Program-made: the position numbers and the translations under genes | NCBI RefSeq assembly: GCF_017183135.1 | Contig: NZ_JADDXW010000003.1 | Location: 1-64,000, forward strand | Length of the DNA: 64,000 bases | Direction of reading: 5' to 3' | Origin: Aurantimonas marina | GTDB lineage: Bacteria > Pseudomonadota > Alphaproteobacteria > Rhizobiales > Rhizobiaceae | Notes under the pieces: generated by a model | Databases searched by the model: none | What the model saw: the letters and a program-made list of their open reading frames with translations, nothing else | Told to the model about the DNA's origin: nothing | In this document: positions 55,369 to 63,469 of the stretch, piece after piece | Position numbering within the stretch: position 1 is the first letter of the stretch | How the letters are laid out: every line of letters begins with the position of its first letter

Positions 55369-56361
55369 CTATCCCTCGATTTTCATCTCGGGATGGAAAG
55401 CGTGGGCGACGAAGGCGAAGGTGATGTCGTGGACGGCGGGCTTACCGTCCAGCCCGGTGACGCTGACATTTCCCACTTCGCGGCCCTTGCCGATCTCGCG
55501 CGTATCCAGCGCCGAGGCCTGGCCTTCATCCCAGCTCAGGCGATAGCCGCCGCGCTCAAGGCTCTTGTTCTCGCGCAGCTTCGCCAGCGAGACGATGGAG
55601 ACCGGCTTGTTGGTTTCGGCTTCGCGCACGACAACCACGCGGGCCATCGGCTCGATCCCGTCCGGCATCTCGCCGCGATAGAGGAACGGCGTCGCCGAGC
55701 TGTCGTAGGAGACATAGGGATTCTGGCCATAGGGCCGACTCACGCTCGTCGGCGGCGCCAGCACCTTGGCGTCCGGATGCCGCTTGGCGAAGGCCTGCCA
55801 GGAAACGAGGCCCGAGGGGATGACGTCGAGCGTCTTGCCGGTCATGGCTCCCACAATCCCCGTGCCGGTGAATTGCTGCCACCAGCTTTCCGTCTGCCGG
55901 TCGTACATGACCAGGTCTGAATGGCGCAGCTTCCCGGTCGTGCCGAAGTCCAGAACCGTGCCACCGAGCTCGCGCTCGAAGACGATCGCCGCGTTGCAGA
56001 GCGGACAATAGGTGACGGCGACGGGAATGCCGGCGACCGTATCGTTGACGATCTCGTGGAACATCAGGATGCTCAAGGGATAGGCGCGGGTCTCGCCACC
56101 AACGGTCAGTTGGATCACCGGCTCGCGCGGCTGGAGATCATCCGCCTCGGCGGCCGTCACGAAGCGCGGATCGTCGGTCGCCGGTATGCCGTCCTTCGGC
56201 GGACCGCCCGAGATGATTTCCGTGAGATCGACAGATTGTTTGGAAAAATCAGTCCGCCAGCCTTCGGCCATCCACCGCGCGGGATTGGCGCCGGCCAGCC
56301 CGGTCCAGATCAGCACAGTCAGCGCGACGACCAATGCGCCCGTTAGCCATCGAAGATACAT
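55369..56361 (-). CDS. DUF3179 domain protein, exported
   Basis: A 330-residue protein with an N-terminal signal or anchor helix (LTGALVVALTVLIWTGLAGA) and a DUF3179 domain: VIQLTVGGETRAYPLSILMFHEIVNDTVAGIPVAVTYCPLCNAAIVFEREL, then LRHSDLVMYDRQTESWWQQFTGTGIVGAMTGKTL. The CPLC pair suggests metal or redox chemistry, but the function is unknown. ATG 56361 has a GGGAGG site; it is divergent from the gene at 56573. Confidence 0.88.
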   Translation of the reverse strand: MYLRWLTGALVVALTVLIWTGLAGANPARWMAEGWRTDFSKQSVDLTEIISGGPPKDGIPATDDPRFVTAAEADDLQPREPVIQLTVGGETRAYPLSILMFHEIVNDTVAGIPVAVTYCPLCNAAIVFERELGGTVLDFGTTGKLRHSDLVMYDRQTESWWQQFTGTGIVGAMTGKTLDVIPSGLVSWQAFAKRHPDAKVLAPPTSVSRPYGQNPYVSYDSSATPFLYRGEMPDGIEPMARVVVVREAETNKPVSIVSLAKLRENKSLERGGYRLSWDEGQASALDTREIGKGREVGNVSVTGLDGKPAVHDITFAFVAHAFHPEMKIEG

Positions 56362-56572
56362 CACGTCCTCCCGCTCCCGCGCCGCACGCGGCCAGTCTCT
56401 GGCGCGATTGTGCGTGCCGGCCGGGGTCCAAGCGAGTCACGCTTTTACGATTCCGCGTGATCGCCGCGGGATTTCGGCAGGGAAAAACGGATCGATCACG
56501 GCGCTCCTGCGTTCTGCGCGCAGTTGACGGGGCCGTGGGGCGCGCCGCCGAACGAGCGCAGGAGCGGCCATC

Positions 56573-57199
56573 ATGTGGAACTGGTTGTCGCAAAACACCG
56601 ATGTGCTGAGCCTCGCCGTCAGCGTGGCCATGCTGATCGTCTGGATCGTCTATCTGCAGCTGCTGCTCTACGGCTATCAGCGCCAGCGTCGATCCTCGGT
56701 CCTGATCAGTCGCGGTGCCGGCCAAGGCCTCCGCTCGCGTTGTCTCATCACCAGCATGAGCGCCGAGCCGCTTTACGTGACAAGCATTATCGCCACGCTG
56801 GAGACCAAGACCAACTCCTACGAATACGCCCTCACCGACCTGCGCGATCTACCGGAAGATCTCGGCGCCGACCCGCGCTCTTCCATGCGCCAGGGCAGCC
56901 TGTCGACCGGTGAATATCTCGACATCGGTCATTTCGACGATCTGGTGGAACAGTTGGTGGAGACAGATGCCGAACTCTCCCGGCTCGGCGCCTGGGCCGA
57001 TACCGTCACCGCTCTGGATCTGACGGTCGTCGCCCTTTATGGACCAGATCTGATAGCGGTCGGCGCGTCGCGTCGTTTCTCTTTCGTCGAGAACGGCGAC
57101 GAACGCCTGCGGATTCGTCCCGAAAGTCTGACGACACGGCAATTGCGCTCTCGTCGCTGGCGCCGGCAGCTGATGCGCAAACTCGCCTCCCACCTGTGA
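56573..57199 (+). CDS. Membrane-anchored protein of unknown function
   Basis: A 208-residue protein with one N-terminal helix (VLSLAVSVAMLIVWIVYLQLLLYGY) and a cytoplasmic domain that reads as all-beta with regular turns: LITSMSAEPLYVTSIIATLETKTNSYEYALTD. It ends in a very basic helix (RSRRWRRQLMRKLASHL). It looks like a bilayer-anchored cytoplasmic sensor or scaffold. I do not recognise a family. Confidence 0.7.
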   Translation: MWNWLSQNTDVLSLAVSVAMLIVWIVYLQLLLYGYQRQRRSSVLISRGAGQGLRSRCLITSMSAEPLYVTSIIATLETKTNSYEYALTDLRDLPEDLGADPRSSMRQGSLSTGEYLDIGHFDDLVEQLVETDAELSRLGAWADTVTALDLTVVALYGPDLIAVGASRRFSFVENGDERLRIRPESLTTRQLRSRRWRRQLMRKLASHL

Positions 57200-57289
57200 G
57201 GCCGCGTCATCGGCCAGACAAACTCCATCCGCTTTACATTCGTTCATTCGCATGTATGAATTCGATTGTCTTCATGGGAGGAAGAACGA

Positions 57290-58249
57290 ATGAAAACAAG
57301 TTTTCTGCACGCGGCCTTTTTCGCGATATTCTTAGCTAGTCCCGTTATGGCGCAAGAAGAGGAAAGCGGTGACAAGGATTACCGCACCTTCTCTGCCGGC
57401 GGCGAGGTCGAATACGGCGCGATCGAGGATTCCTACACAGCCGATCTGGTGATGTATCTAGCCGGCAACCAGTTCATGGTCATGGAAGACCTGATCAAGG
57501 ACTTCCAGTCGAAAAATCCGGACATTGAAACGGTCTATGTCGAGACGATCCCGCCGGGGCAGATTCTCAACCAACAAATCCTGAAGCAGGGCCAGATCAA
57601 GGGCAAGGATACGGCGCAAAATCCAGACCTTTATGCCAGCGTGAACCTCGGCCACCTGAAAAAGCTGAAGGCGGCGGGGCTGATGGACCAGTACATGGTC
57701 TATACCCGCAACCGGCTGTCCCTGATGATTGCGGAAGGCAATCCGAAGGATATCAAAGGCGCGGAAGACCTGTCGCGGGACGACCTGGTACAGTCGCATC
57801 CCAACCCGCAGACCGAAGGCATTTTCCGTTTCTACGGATCGCAGATGCTGAAAGACATGGGCATCTATGAAAAGGTCACCGGGAACGCCGATTGCAAAGG
57901 CTGCTGGGCGGTGGAAGGCAAGACCTGGTTCACCGAACGCCACCATCGCGAGACGCCCGACCGCATCGAGGCCGGTGAGGCGGATGTCGGCATCGTCTGG
58001 GAGACGGAGGTGCGTCACGCCAAGGCCGAGGGCCGCAAGATCGACGGCGTCGAGATTCCCGCATCGCAGAACCAGCAGGACAAGGTCGCCTATGCCATCG
58101 GCAAGCTGACCAAGGGTCGTAACTCCGACAATGCCGAGACGTTTCTCGATTATCTGCGCTCGGACGAGGCGCAGGCGATCTACGAGAACTACGGCTTCGT
58201 GCGCGCCAGCGCGGACGAGTTGACGTCGAAGCCGATCCCGGCGGGCTAA
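57290..58249 (+). CDS. Orphan periplasmic substrate-binding protein
   Basis: A 319-residue exported protein (signal peptide MKTSFLHAAFFAIFLASPVMA) with the two-lobe binding-protein fold related to ModA-type proteins: YTADLVMYLAGNQFMVMEDLIKDFQSKNPDIETVYVETIPPGQI and later DRIEAGEADVGIVWETEV. There is a cysteine pair (DCKGCW) that would form a disulfide. No permease or ATPase genes lie nearby, so it may hand its ligand to another transporter or act as a sensor or metal chaperone. Start ATG 57290 has a GGGAGGAAG site. Confidence 0.75.
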   Translation: MKTSFLHAAFFAIFLASPVMAQEEESGDKDYRTFSAGGEVEYGAIEDSYTADLVMYLAGNQFMVMEDLIKDFQSKNPDIETVYVETIPPGQILNQQILKQGQIKGKDTAQNPDLYASVNLGHLKKLKAAGLMDQYMVYTRNRLSLMIAEGNPKDIKGAEDLSRDDLVQSHPNPQTEGIFRFYGSQMLKDMGIYEKVTGNADCKGCWAVEGKTWFTERHHRETPDRIEAGEADVGIVWETEVRHAKAEGRKIDGVEIPASQNQQDKVAYAIGKLTKGRNSDNAETFLDYLRSDEAQAIYENYGFVRASADELTSKPIPAG

Positions 58250-58489
58250 GCGGGGTCCTCGTTCCGGTTTCACCACGCAGATGTCCGGGCCGTTTCGCGC
58301 AAAGCGGAGCGGCCGGATGCCGCCACCCATTCGCCTCTCCCTGCCCCCCGTCCGCTCGCCCGGCCCACCGCCAAAGCCGGGTTTGACGATCGGTCCAGCG
58401 ACGCGTTGACATTCCAGCGCTTGTCATCGTCCACGCGTGCGCCTTTACTGAGGGCCAGGGCCCGACGCGCAATAATGGATGGACATCGC

Positions 58490-58828
58490 ATGTGCCAGAT
58501 CTTCGCCGGAATTCCGACCGAGAATTACGACAGCGAAACGCGGTCCGTCCGACTTTCCGGCCATGCGACATCGATCCGGCTGGAAGCCGCCTTCTGGCAC
58601 GTGCTGGAGGAACTGGCCGCCGATCAGGCGATGCCGCTGTCGAAATTTCTGACGACACTGCACGACGAGGTGTCGGAGCTGCACGGCGAGGCACGCAACT
58701 TCACCTCGCTCCTGCGCTGCGCTTGCCTTCTGCATCTCGAACGAACGGCGGCCCGTCAGACAGCGAGCGATACCGGTGAGAGCCTGCGTCGTGCCGGCCA
58801 GCCGCAGGATTTCCGCATCGCTGTCTGA
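58490..58828 (+). CDS. Ribbon-helix-helix domain protein
   Basis: A 112-residue protein beginning MCQIFAGIPTENYDSETRSVRLSGHATSIRLEAAFWHVLEELAADQAMPLSKFLTTLHDEV. This is the ribbon-helix-helix protein characteristic of Alphaproteobacteria, assumed to bind DNA as a dimer. The later ARNFTSLLRCACLLHLERT completes the family pattern. Targets are unknown. ATG 58490 is the conserved start; a second ATG 15 bases upstream is possible. Confidence 0.85.
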   Translation: MCQIFAGIPTENYDSETRSVRLSGHATSIRLEAAFWHVLEELAADQAMPLSKFLTTLHDEVSELHGEARNFTSLLRCACLLHLERTAARQTASDTGESLRRAGQPQDFRIAV

Positions 58829-59063
58829 CCTGCTTTTCGCCGCCACCGCGATCGGATTTTCGGTGTGTTATCATCATACTACCCGCCACTTTAAATCTGC
58901 GTCTAGACTTCTCCCAACACGGCGGGAATAGCCAGCTCCGGGGAGAAAGTGCCGTGGTGTCACGGGCGCCGGCCTGGCAGGGTTCCACACCCACTGACCA
59001 TCGATCCCGCCGTATGATTCCCGACGCCGCCGGACGGCGCGTCGCAACCATGACGAGGACGGC

Positions 59064-59459
59064 TTGGCCAAGACGATTCATACGATGCTGCGGGTGCTCG
59101 ACGAAGCGCGCTCCGTCGCGTTCTACGAGGAGGCCTTCGGGCTGAAAATCGCCGACCGCTACGATTTCGACTCCTTCACGCTCGTCTATCTCGCCAATCC
59201 GGAGAGCGAGCACGAGGTGGAACTGACGATCAACAAGGGCGAGACGAAGCCCTACGATCTCGGCAACGGATACGGCCATGTCGCTGTCTCGGTCGACGAT
59301 CTGGACACCGAGCACGAACGCATGCGCGCGGCGGGATTGGCGCCCAGGGACATCAAGGAAATCTCGCACCAGGGCACGAGGCTCGGCCGCTTCTTCTTCA
59401 TCGAGGATCCGGACGGCTACAAAATCGAGGTACTGGAAAGGGGCGGGCGCTTTCAATAG
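59064..59459 (+). CDS. gloA: Glyoxalase I (lactoylglutathione lyase)-like protein
   Basis: A 131-residue VOC-fold enzyme: TIHTMLRVLDEARSVAFYEEAFGLKI with the first metal histidine, EVELTINKGETKPYDLGNGYGHVAVSVDDL with glutamate and histidine, and FFFIEDPDGYKIEVLERG with the last glutamate. It converts the methylglyoxal-glutathione adduct to lactoylglutathione. The TTG start at 59064 follows GAGGAC. It is the first gene of an operon with the Tat-signal subunit and GMC oxidoreductase; detoxifying an aldehyde product of that dehydrogenase is a possible link. Confidence 0.88.
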   Translation: MAKTIHTMLRVLDEARSVAFYEEAFGLKIADRYDFDSFTLVYLANPESEHEVELTINKGETKPYDLGNGYGHVAVSVDDLDTEHERMRAAGLAPRDIKEISHQGTRLGRFFFIEDPDGYKIEVLERGGRFQ

Positions 59460-59538
59460 CGCCGAGCGCTCCTGGCTCGCCCAGCGGGAGAATGGGACGG
59501 GTCGGGACATACGAACCACGCCATCGGGAGGAACCAAA

Positions 59539-60072
59539 ATGGCAGAGGTAGTGGGGCGCGCCGCGCCGAACCGGCGCAGCTTTCTGAAAGGCGGAGCCGG
59601 GCTTCTGGCCATGACGATCATGCCATCCGGTGTGATCGTCGGGCGGGCCTGGAGCCAGATGCCGCGCGCAACCAAGCCGGAAACCTTCGCGACCCTCGTC
59701 CAGATGTCGCGCGACATCTATCCGCACGCCATGGTCGAAGACAAATACTACGCAAACGCGGTCGACATCCTCGATCAGGCGGCCCGCGCCTCCGAGGCCG
59801 ATCTCGCGGTGCTGGAAGACGGCGTGACGAAACTGAACGAGACCGCCCGCACCACGGCCGACACCGACTACGCGAGCATGACGAGCGATGAGGATCGCGC
59901 CGCCATCCTGGACGAGATGGAAAGCGATCCGTTCTTCCAGAAGGTCCGCTCCAACCTCGTGGTCGGCCTCTACAACCAGAAGGAGCTGTGGCCGATGTTC
60001 GGCTACGAGGGCGCCTCCGCCGACAAGGGTGGCTACATCGACCGCGGCTTCGACGACATCGACTGGCTCTGA
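59539..60072 (+). CDS. Gluconate 2-dehydrogenase subunit 3 family protein (Tat-exported)
   Basis: A 177-residue small subunit with a twin-arginine signal (NRRSFLKGGAGLLAMTIMPSGVIVG) and the subunit-3 region with MSRDIYPHAMVEDKYYANAVDIL and DEMESDPFFQKVRSNLVVGLYNQKELWPMFGYEGASADKGGYI. In this family the small subunit carries the flavin subunit through the Tat pathway and stabilises it. It lies 99 bases before the GMC subunit gene. ATG 59539 follows a GGGAGGAACC ribosome site. Confidence 0.9.
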   Translation: MAEVVGRAAPNRRSFLKGGAGLLAMTIMPSGVIVGRAWSQMPRATKPETFATLVQMSRDIYPHAMVEDKYYANAVDILDQAARASEADLAVLEDGVTKLNETARTTADTDYASMTSDEDRAAILDEMESDPFFQKVRSNLVVGLYNQKELWPMFGYEGASADKGGYIDRGFDDIDWL

Positions 60073-60171
60073 GGGCGGTCCATCGGGAAACACGCGACGA
60101 AAAATCGGAAATGGGAGTTCGATGCTCCGCGAGGAGGCGATGGCATCGAAGGCTCCGGGAGGAAACACGAC

Positions 60172-61743
60172 ATGCCCGCACCTTATGATCTCAACGACGA
60201 CAGCGTTGCCGTCATCGTCGGCTCGGGAGCCGGCGGCGGCACGCTCGGTGCGCAACTCGCGCTCAAGGGGATCGATACCGTCATCCTCGAAGCCGGCTCG
60301 CGCTACGAGACCGAGGACTTCATCAACGACGAATGGGATTCCTTCGGCCAGCTCGCGTGGAAGGACAAGCGCACGACCTCCGGCGACTGGCAGGTCGCAA
60401 AGGATTTCCCGAACCTTCCGGCCTGGATCGTCAAGGCCGTCGGCGGCTCCACCACCCACTGGGCCGGTGCCTCGCTGCGCATCCAGGAGCACGAGTTCAA
60501 GACGCTGACCAACTACGGCGCGATCGAGGGCGCCAACCTTCTCGACTGGCCGATCGATCTGAAGGAGATGGAGCCGTGGTACGCCATGGCCGAGGACCGG
60601 ATGGGGGTCACGCGGACCAACGGCATCCCCGGCCTGCCCGGCAACAACAACTTCAAAGTACTGGAGGCCGGCGCCAAGAAGATCGGTTACAAGGAGGTTC
60701 ACACTGGCCGTATGGCGATCAACTCCGAGCCGCGCGACGATCGTGCCTCGTGCCTGCAGATCGGCTTCTGCTTCCAGGGCTGTAAATCCGGCGCCAAATG
60801 GTCGACCCTCGTCGCGGAGATACCCAAGGGCGAGGCAACCGGCCGGCTCGAGGTGCGAGCGGACAGCCAGGTGCTCAGGATCGAGCATGATGCGTCCGGC
60901 AAGGTCACTGGCGTCGTCTATGCCGACAAGGACGGCAAGGAGCACCTGCAGAAGGCGCGCATCGTCGCCGTTGCCGGCAATTCGATCGAAAGCCCGCGGT
61001 TGCTTCTCAATTCGCAATCCTCAATGTTTCCCGACGGGCTGGCAAATTCCTCCGGCCAGGTCGGACGCAACTACATGCGCCACACGACCGGATCGGTCTA
61101 CGCGGTCTTCGACAAACCGGTGCACATGTACCGGGGCACGACGATGGCCGGCATCGTCCAGGACGAGGCCAGGCACGACACGTCGCGCGGCTTTGCCGGC
61201 GGCTATGAATTCGAGACGCTGTCGCTCGGCCTGCCCTTCATGGCAGCCTTTCTCGACCCTGGGAAATGGGGGCGCGATTTCTCCAGCGCCATGGACGAAT
61301 ACCGCAACATGGCGGGCCTGTGGATCGTCGGCGAGGACATGCCGCGCAAGGACAACCGTATCACCCTGTCGGACACCGACAAGGACGCTTTCGGCATGCC
61401 GGTCGCGAACGTCAATTTCGACGATCATCCCAACGACACCGCGATGCGCAACCACGCCTACCAGCAGGGCTCGGCGATCTACGACGCGGTCGGCGCAGTG
61501 CGCACCATCCACACTCCACCCTATCCCTCGACCCACAATCTGGGGACCAACCGGATGAGCGAGAAGCCTCAGGATGGCGTCGTCAACCGTTTCGGCCAAA
61601 CCCACGACATCCCCAACCTTTTCGTCTCCGACGGGTCGCAGTTCACCACCGGCGCGGCCGAGAACCCGACCCTGACGATCGTCGCGCTGGCGCTGCGCCA
61701 GGCCGATCATATCGCCGGGCGGATGGCTTCGGGCGACCTTTGA
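60172..61743 (+). CDS. GMC-family FAD-dependent dehydrogenase, large subunit
   Basis: A 523-residue flavoprotein: FAD motif VIVGSGAGGGTLGAQLALKGIDTVILEAG, substrate and FAD contacts in VGGSTTHWAGASLRI, and the C-terminal STHNLGTNRM and GAAENPTLTIVALALRQADHI with catalytic His and Asn. The stretch SCLQIGFCFQGCKSG has three cysteines in the place where related glucose and gluconate dehydrogenases bind an iron-sulfur cluster. It lacks its own signal and should be exported with the Tat subunit. No cytochrome c subunit follows, so the acceptor is unclear. Substrate is a sugar, polyol or alcohol. Confidence 0.9.
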   Translation: MPAPYDLNDDSVAVIVGSGAGGGTLGAQLALKGIDTVILEAGSRYETEDFINDEWDSFGQLAWKDKRTTSGDWQVAKDFPNLPAWIVKAVGGSTTHWAGASLRIQEHEFKTLTNYGAIEGANLLDWPIDLKEMEPWYAMAEDRMGVTRTNGIPGLPGNNNFKVLEAGAKKIGYKEVHTGRMAINSEPRDDRASCLQIGFCFQGCKSGAKWSTLVAEIPKGEATGRLEVRADSQVLRIEHDASGKVTGVVYADKDGKEHLQKARIVAVAGNSIESPRLLLNSQSSMFPDGLANSSGQVGRNYMRHTTGSVYAVFDKPVHMYRGTTMAGIVQDEARHDTSRGFAGGYEFETLSLGLPFMAAFLDPGKWGRDFSSAMDEYRNMAGLWIVGEDMPRKDNRITLSDTDKDAFGMPVANVNFDDHPNDTAMRNHAYQQGSAIYDAVGAVRTIHTPPYPSTHNLGTNRMSEKPQDGVVNRFGQTHDIPNLFVSDGSQFTTGAAENPTLTIVALALRQADHIAGRMASGDL

Positions 61744-61770
61744 GACAGATCCAGGCCGATCGCCGACAGA

Positions 61771-61804
61771 GAAAGGGCCGGATCGATACAAATCCGGCCC
61801 TTTC
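61771..61804 (+). terminator. Intrinsic terminator after the GMC operon
   Basis: GAAAGGGCCGGAT (61771-61783) pairs perfectly over 13 bases with ATCCGGCCCTTTC (61792-61804) around an 8-base loop. The stem carries its own T run at the 3' arm. Confidence 0.8.
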
Positions 61805-61920
61805 GCTAGTTTCTCCCCGGGACCGCCGCAGGATGATCGCGAGACGCCCGGCTGTCCCTCGCGCGTCTTTCGTGTAAATCCGTCGCCGACTGTATTCTAT
61901 GCGACGGAGGACACCGCATC

Positions 61921-63033
61921 ATGACCACCAAGCTCCTGCTGCTTCCCGGAGACGGCATCGGCCCCGAGACAATGGCGGAGGTCGAAAAGCTCGTCACCAT
62001 GCTGAACGAGGCGACCAATGCGGGTTTCGAGACCGAAACCGCGCTCGTCGGTGGTTCGGCCTATGATGATTGCGGCAAGCCGGTGTCGGATGCGACCATG
62101 GATCTGGCGATGCAAGCCGACGCGATCCTGTTCGGCGCGGTCGGCGGGTCGAAATGGGACGGGGTCGCCTACGGTCTGCGGCCCGAGGCCGGGCTGTTGC
62201 GCCTGCGCAAGGACATGGAGCTGTTCGCCAATCTGCGCCCGGCGATCTGCTATCCGGCGCTGGCCGGCTCGTCCTCGCTGAAGCGCGAGGTGATTGAGGG
62301 GCTCGACATTTTGATCGTGCGCGAGCTGACCGGCGGCGTCTATTTCGGCGAGCCGAAGGAAATCATCGATCTCGGCAATGGCCAGAAACGCGCCATCGAC
62401 ACCCAGATCTACGACACCTATGAGATCGAGCGCATCGCCCGTGCCGCCTTCGACCTCGCCAAGACCCGCCGCGGCAAGGTGACGTCGATGGAAAAGCGCA
62501 ATGTAATGAAGTCGGGGCTCTACTGGAACGAGGTGGTCACGCGAATCCACCGGGACGAATATGCCGACCTTGAGCTCGAACACATGCTGGCCGACTCCGG
62601 CGGCATGCAGCTGGTGCGCGCACCGAAGCAGTTCGACGTCATCGTCACCGACAATCTGTTTGGCGACATGCTGTCGGACATCGCGGCGATGCTGACCGGC
62701 TCGCTCGGCATGCTGCCCTCGGCCTCGCTCGGCGCCGTCGACGCCAAGACCGGCAAGCGGCGCGCGCTCTACGAGCCGGTCCACGGCTCGGCGCCGGACA
62801 TCGCCGGCCAGGGCATCGCCAACCCGCTGGCGATGATCGCTTCTCTCGCGATGTGCCTGCGCTATTCCTTTGAGATGATCGCTGAGGCCGACGCGCTGGA
62901 GGCCGCGATCGCCGAGGTGCTCGGCAGGGGCATCCGGACCGGCGACATCATGGCCGACGGTTGCCGGAAGGTCGGCACGGCCGAGATGGGCGACGCGGTC
63001 CGCGACAGTTTCCGGAAGAAGCTCGCCGCCTGA
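61921..63033 (+). CDS. leuB: 3-isopropylmalate dehydrogenase
   Basis: A 370-residue NAD enzyme of leucine synthesis: [74 protein letters not shown] and [30 protein letters not shown] are diagnostic. The end [22 protein letters not shown] is also present. It starts at ATG 61921, with an own promoter likely after the terminator at 61804. asd follows downstream, separated by a small-protein gene. Confidence 0.96.
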   Translation: MTTKLLLLPGDGIGPETMAEVEKLVTMLNEATNAGFETETALVGGSAYDDCGKPVSDATMDLAMQADAILFGAVGGSKWDGVAYGLRPEAGLLRLRKDMELFANLRPAICYPALAGSSSLKREVIEGLDILIVRELTGGVYFGEPKEIIDLGNGQKRAIDTQIYDTYEIERIARAAFDLAKTRRGKVTSMEKRNVMKSGLYWNEVVTRIHRDEYADLELEHMLADSGGMQLVRAPKQFDVIVTDNLFGDMLSDIAAMLTGSLGMLPSASLGAVDAKTGKRRALYEPVHGSAPDIAGQGIANPLAMIASLAMCLRYSFEMIAEADALEAAIAEVLGRGIRTGDIMADGCRKVGTAEMGDAVRDSFRKKLAA

Positions 63034-63097
63034 GCCGGACATGCAACCATCTGGCTGCATCAGTCATTGTATGCTCAATAAGTCGAAGGAGAGCACG

Positions 63098-63196
63098 ATG
63101 ATTAGAGGTATCCTGAAAGCCGTCTTTGTCGGCTGGGTGGCCAAGAAGTTCCTGAACCGCGACAGCGAGCCCAAGCGCGACCCGCGTCGGGTCTAG
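63098..63196 (+). CDS. 32-residue small basic protein
   Basis: ATG 63098 follows a good ribosome site (AAGGAGAG) and encodes MIRGILKAVFVGWVAKKFLNRD, then SEPKRDPRRV before TAG. The first part is an amphipathic or short hydrophobic helix that may attach to membranes, the tail is basic. It lies 64 bases after leuB and is followed by a terminator. Similar short proteins appear in related genomes as far as I recall, but no function is known. Confidence 0.6.
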   Translation: MIRGILKAVFVGWVAKKFLNRDSEPKRDPRRV

Positions 63197-63263
63197 CTTC
63201 GCTCCCCGTTTCTGTGATCGCGGACCGTCGGGCGACGCTGGCCGTTGCGTCCCCGGAATGAAC

Positions 63264-63300
63264 GGCCGGCCTTCCGAAAGGGGGGCTGGCCTTTTTCCTT
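63264..63300 (+). terminator. Intrinsic terminator after the small-protein gene
   Basis: GGCCGGCCTTCC (63264-63275) pairs imperfectly with GGGGGGCTGGCC (63280-63291) over 12 positions around GAAA, followed by TTTTTCC. It closes the leuB/small-protein unit before asd. Confidence 0.7.
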
Positions 63301-63469
63301 TCGGACGGCCTGATTGACAAGCGCGGTGTCTCCGCGCATATCGCAGGCCATGTTCGCGCGCTCCACGATCAAAACGTCGATTATCTGACGCCGTCTGCCC
63401 CGCTTGTCTCCCCCGGGGCGGTAGACGAGCGTGCAATGATCGGACGGGGAGAGCGAAGGATTGCATCCC

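Noticed and set aside
58954-59145. 63-codon plus-strand frame upstream of and across the gloA start
   Set aside because: It overlaps gloA in another frame; the glyoxalase frame has all metal ligands.
59398-61017. 539-codon minus-strand frame opposite the dehydrogenase operon
   Set aside because: The plus strand holds a Tat signal protein and a GMC flavoprotein with full motifs; the antisense frame has none.
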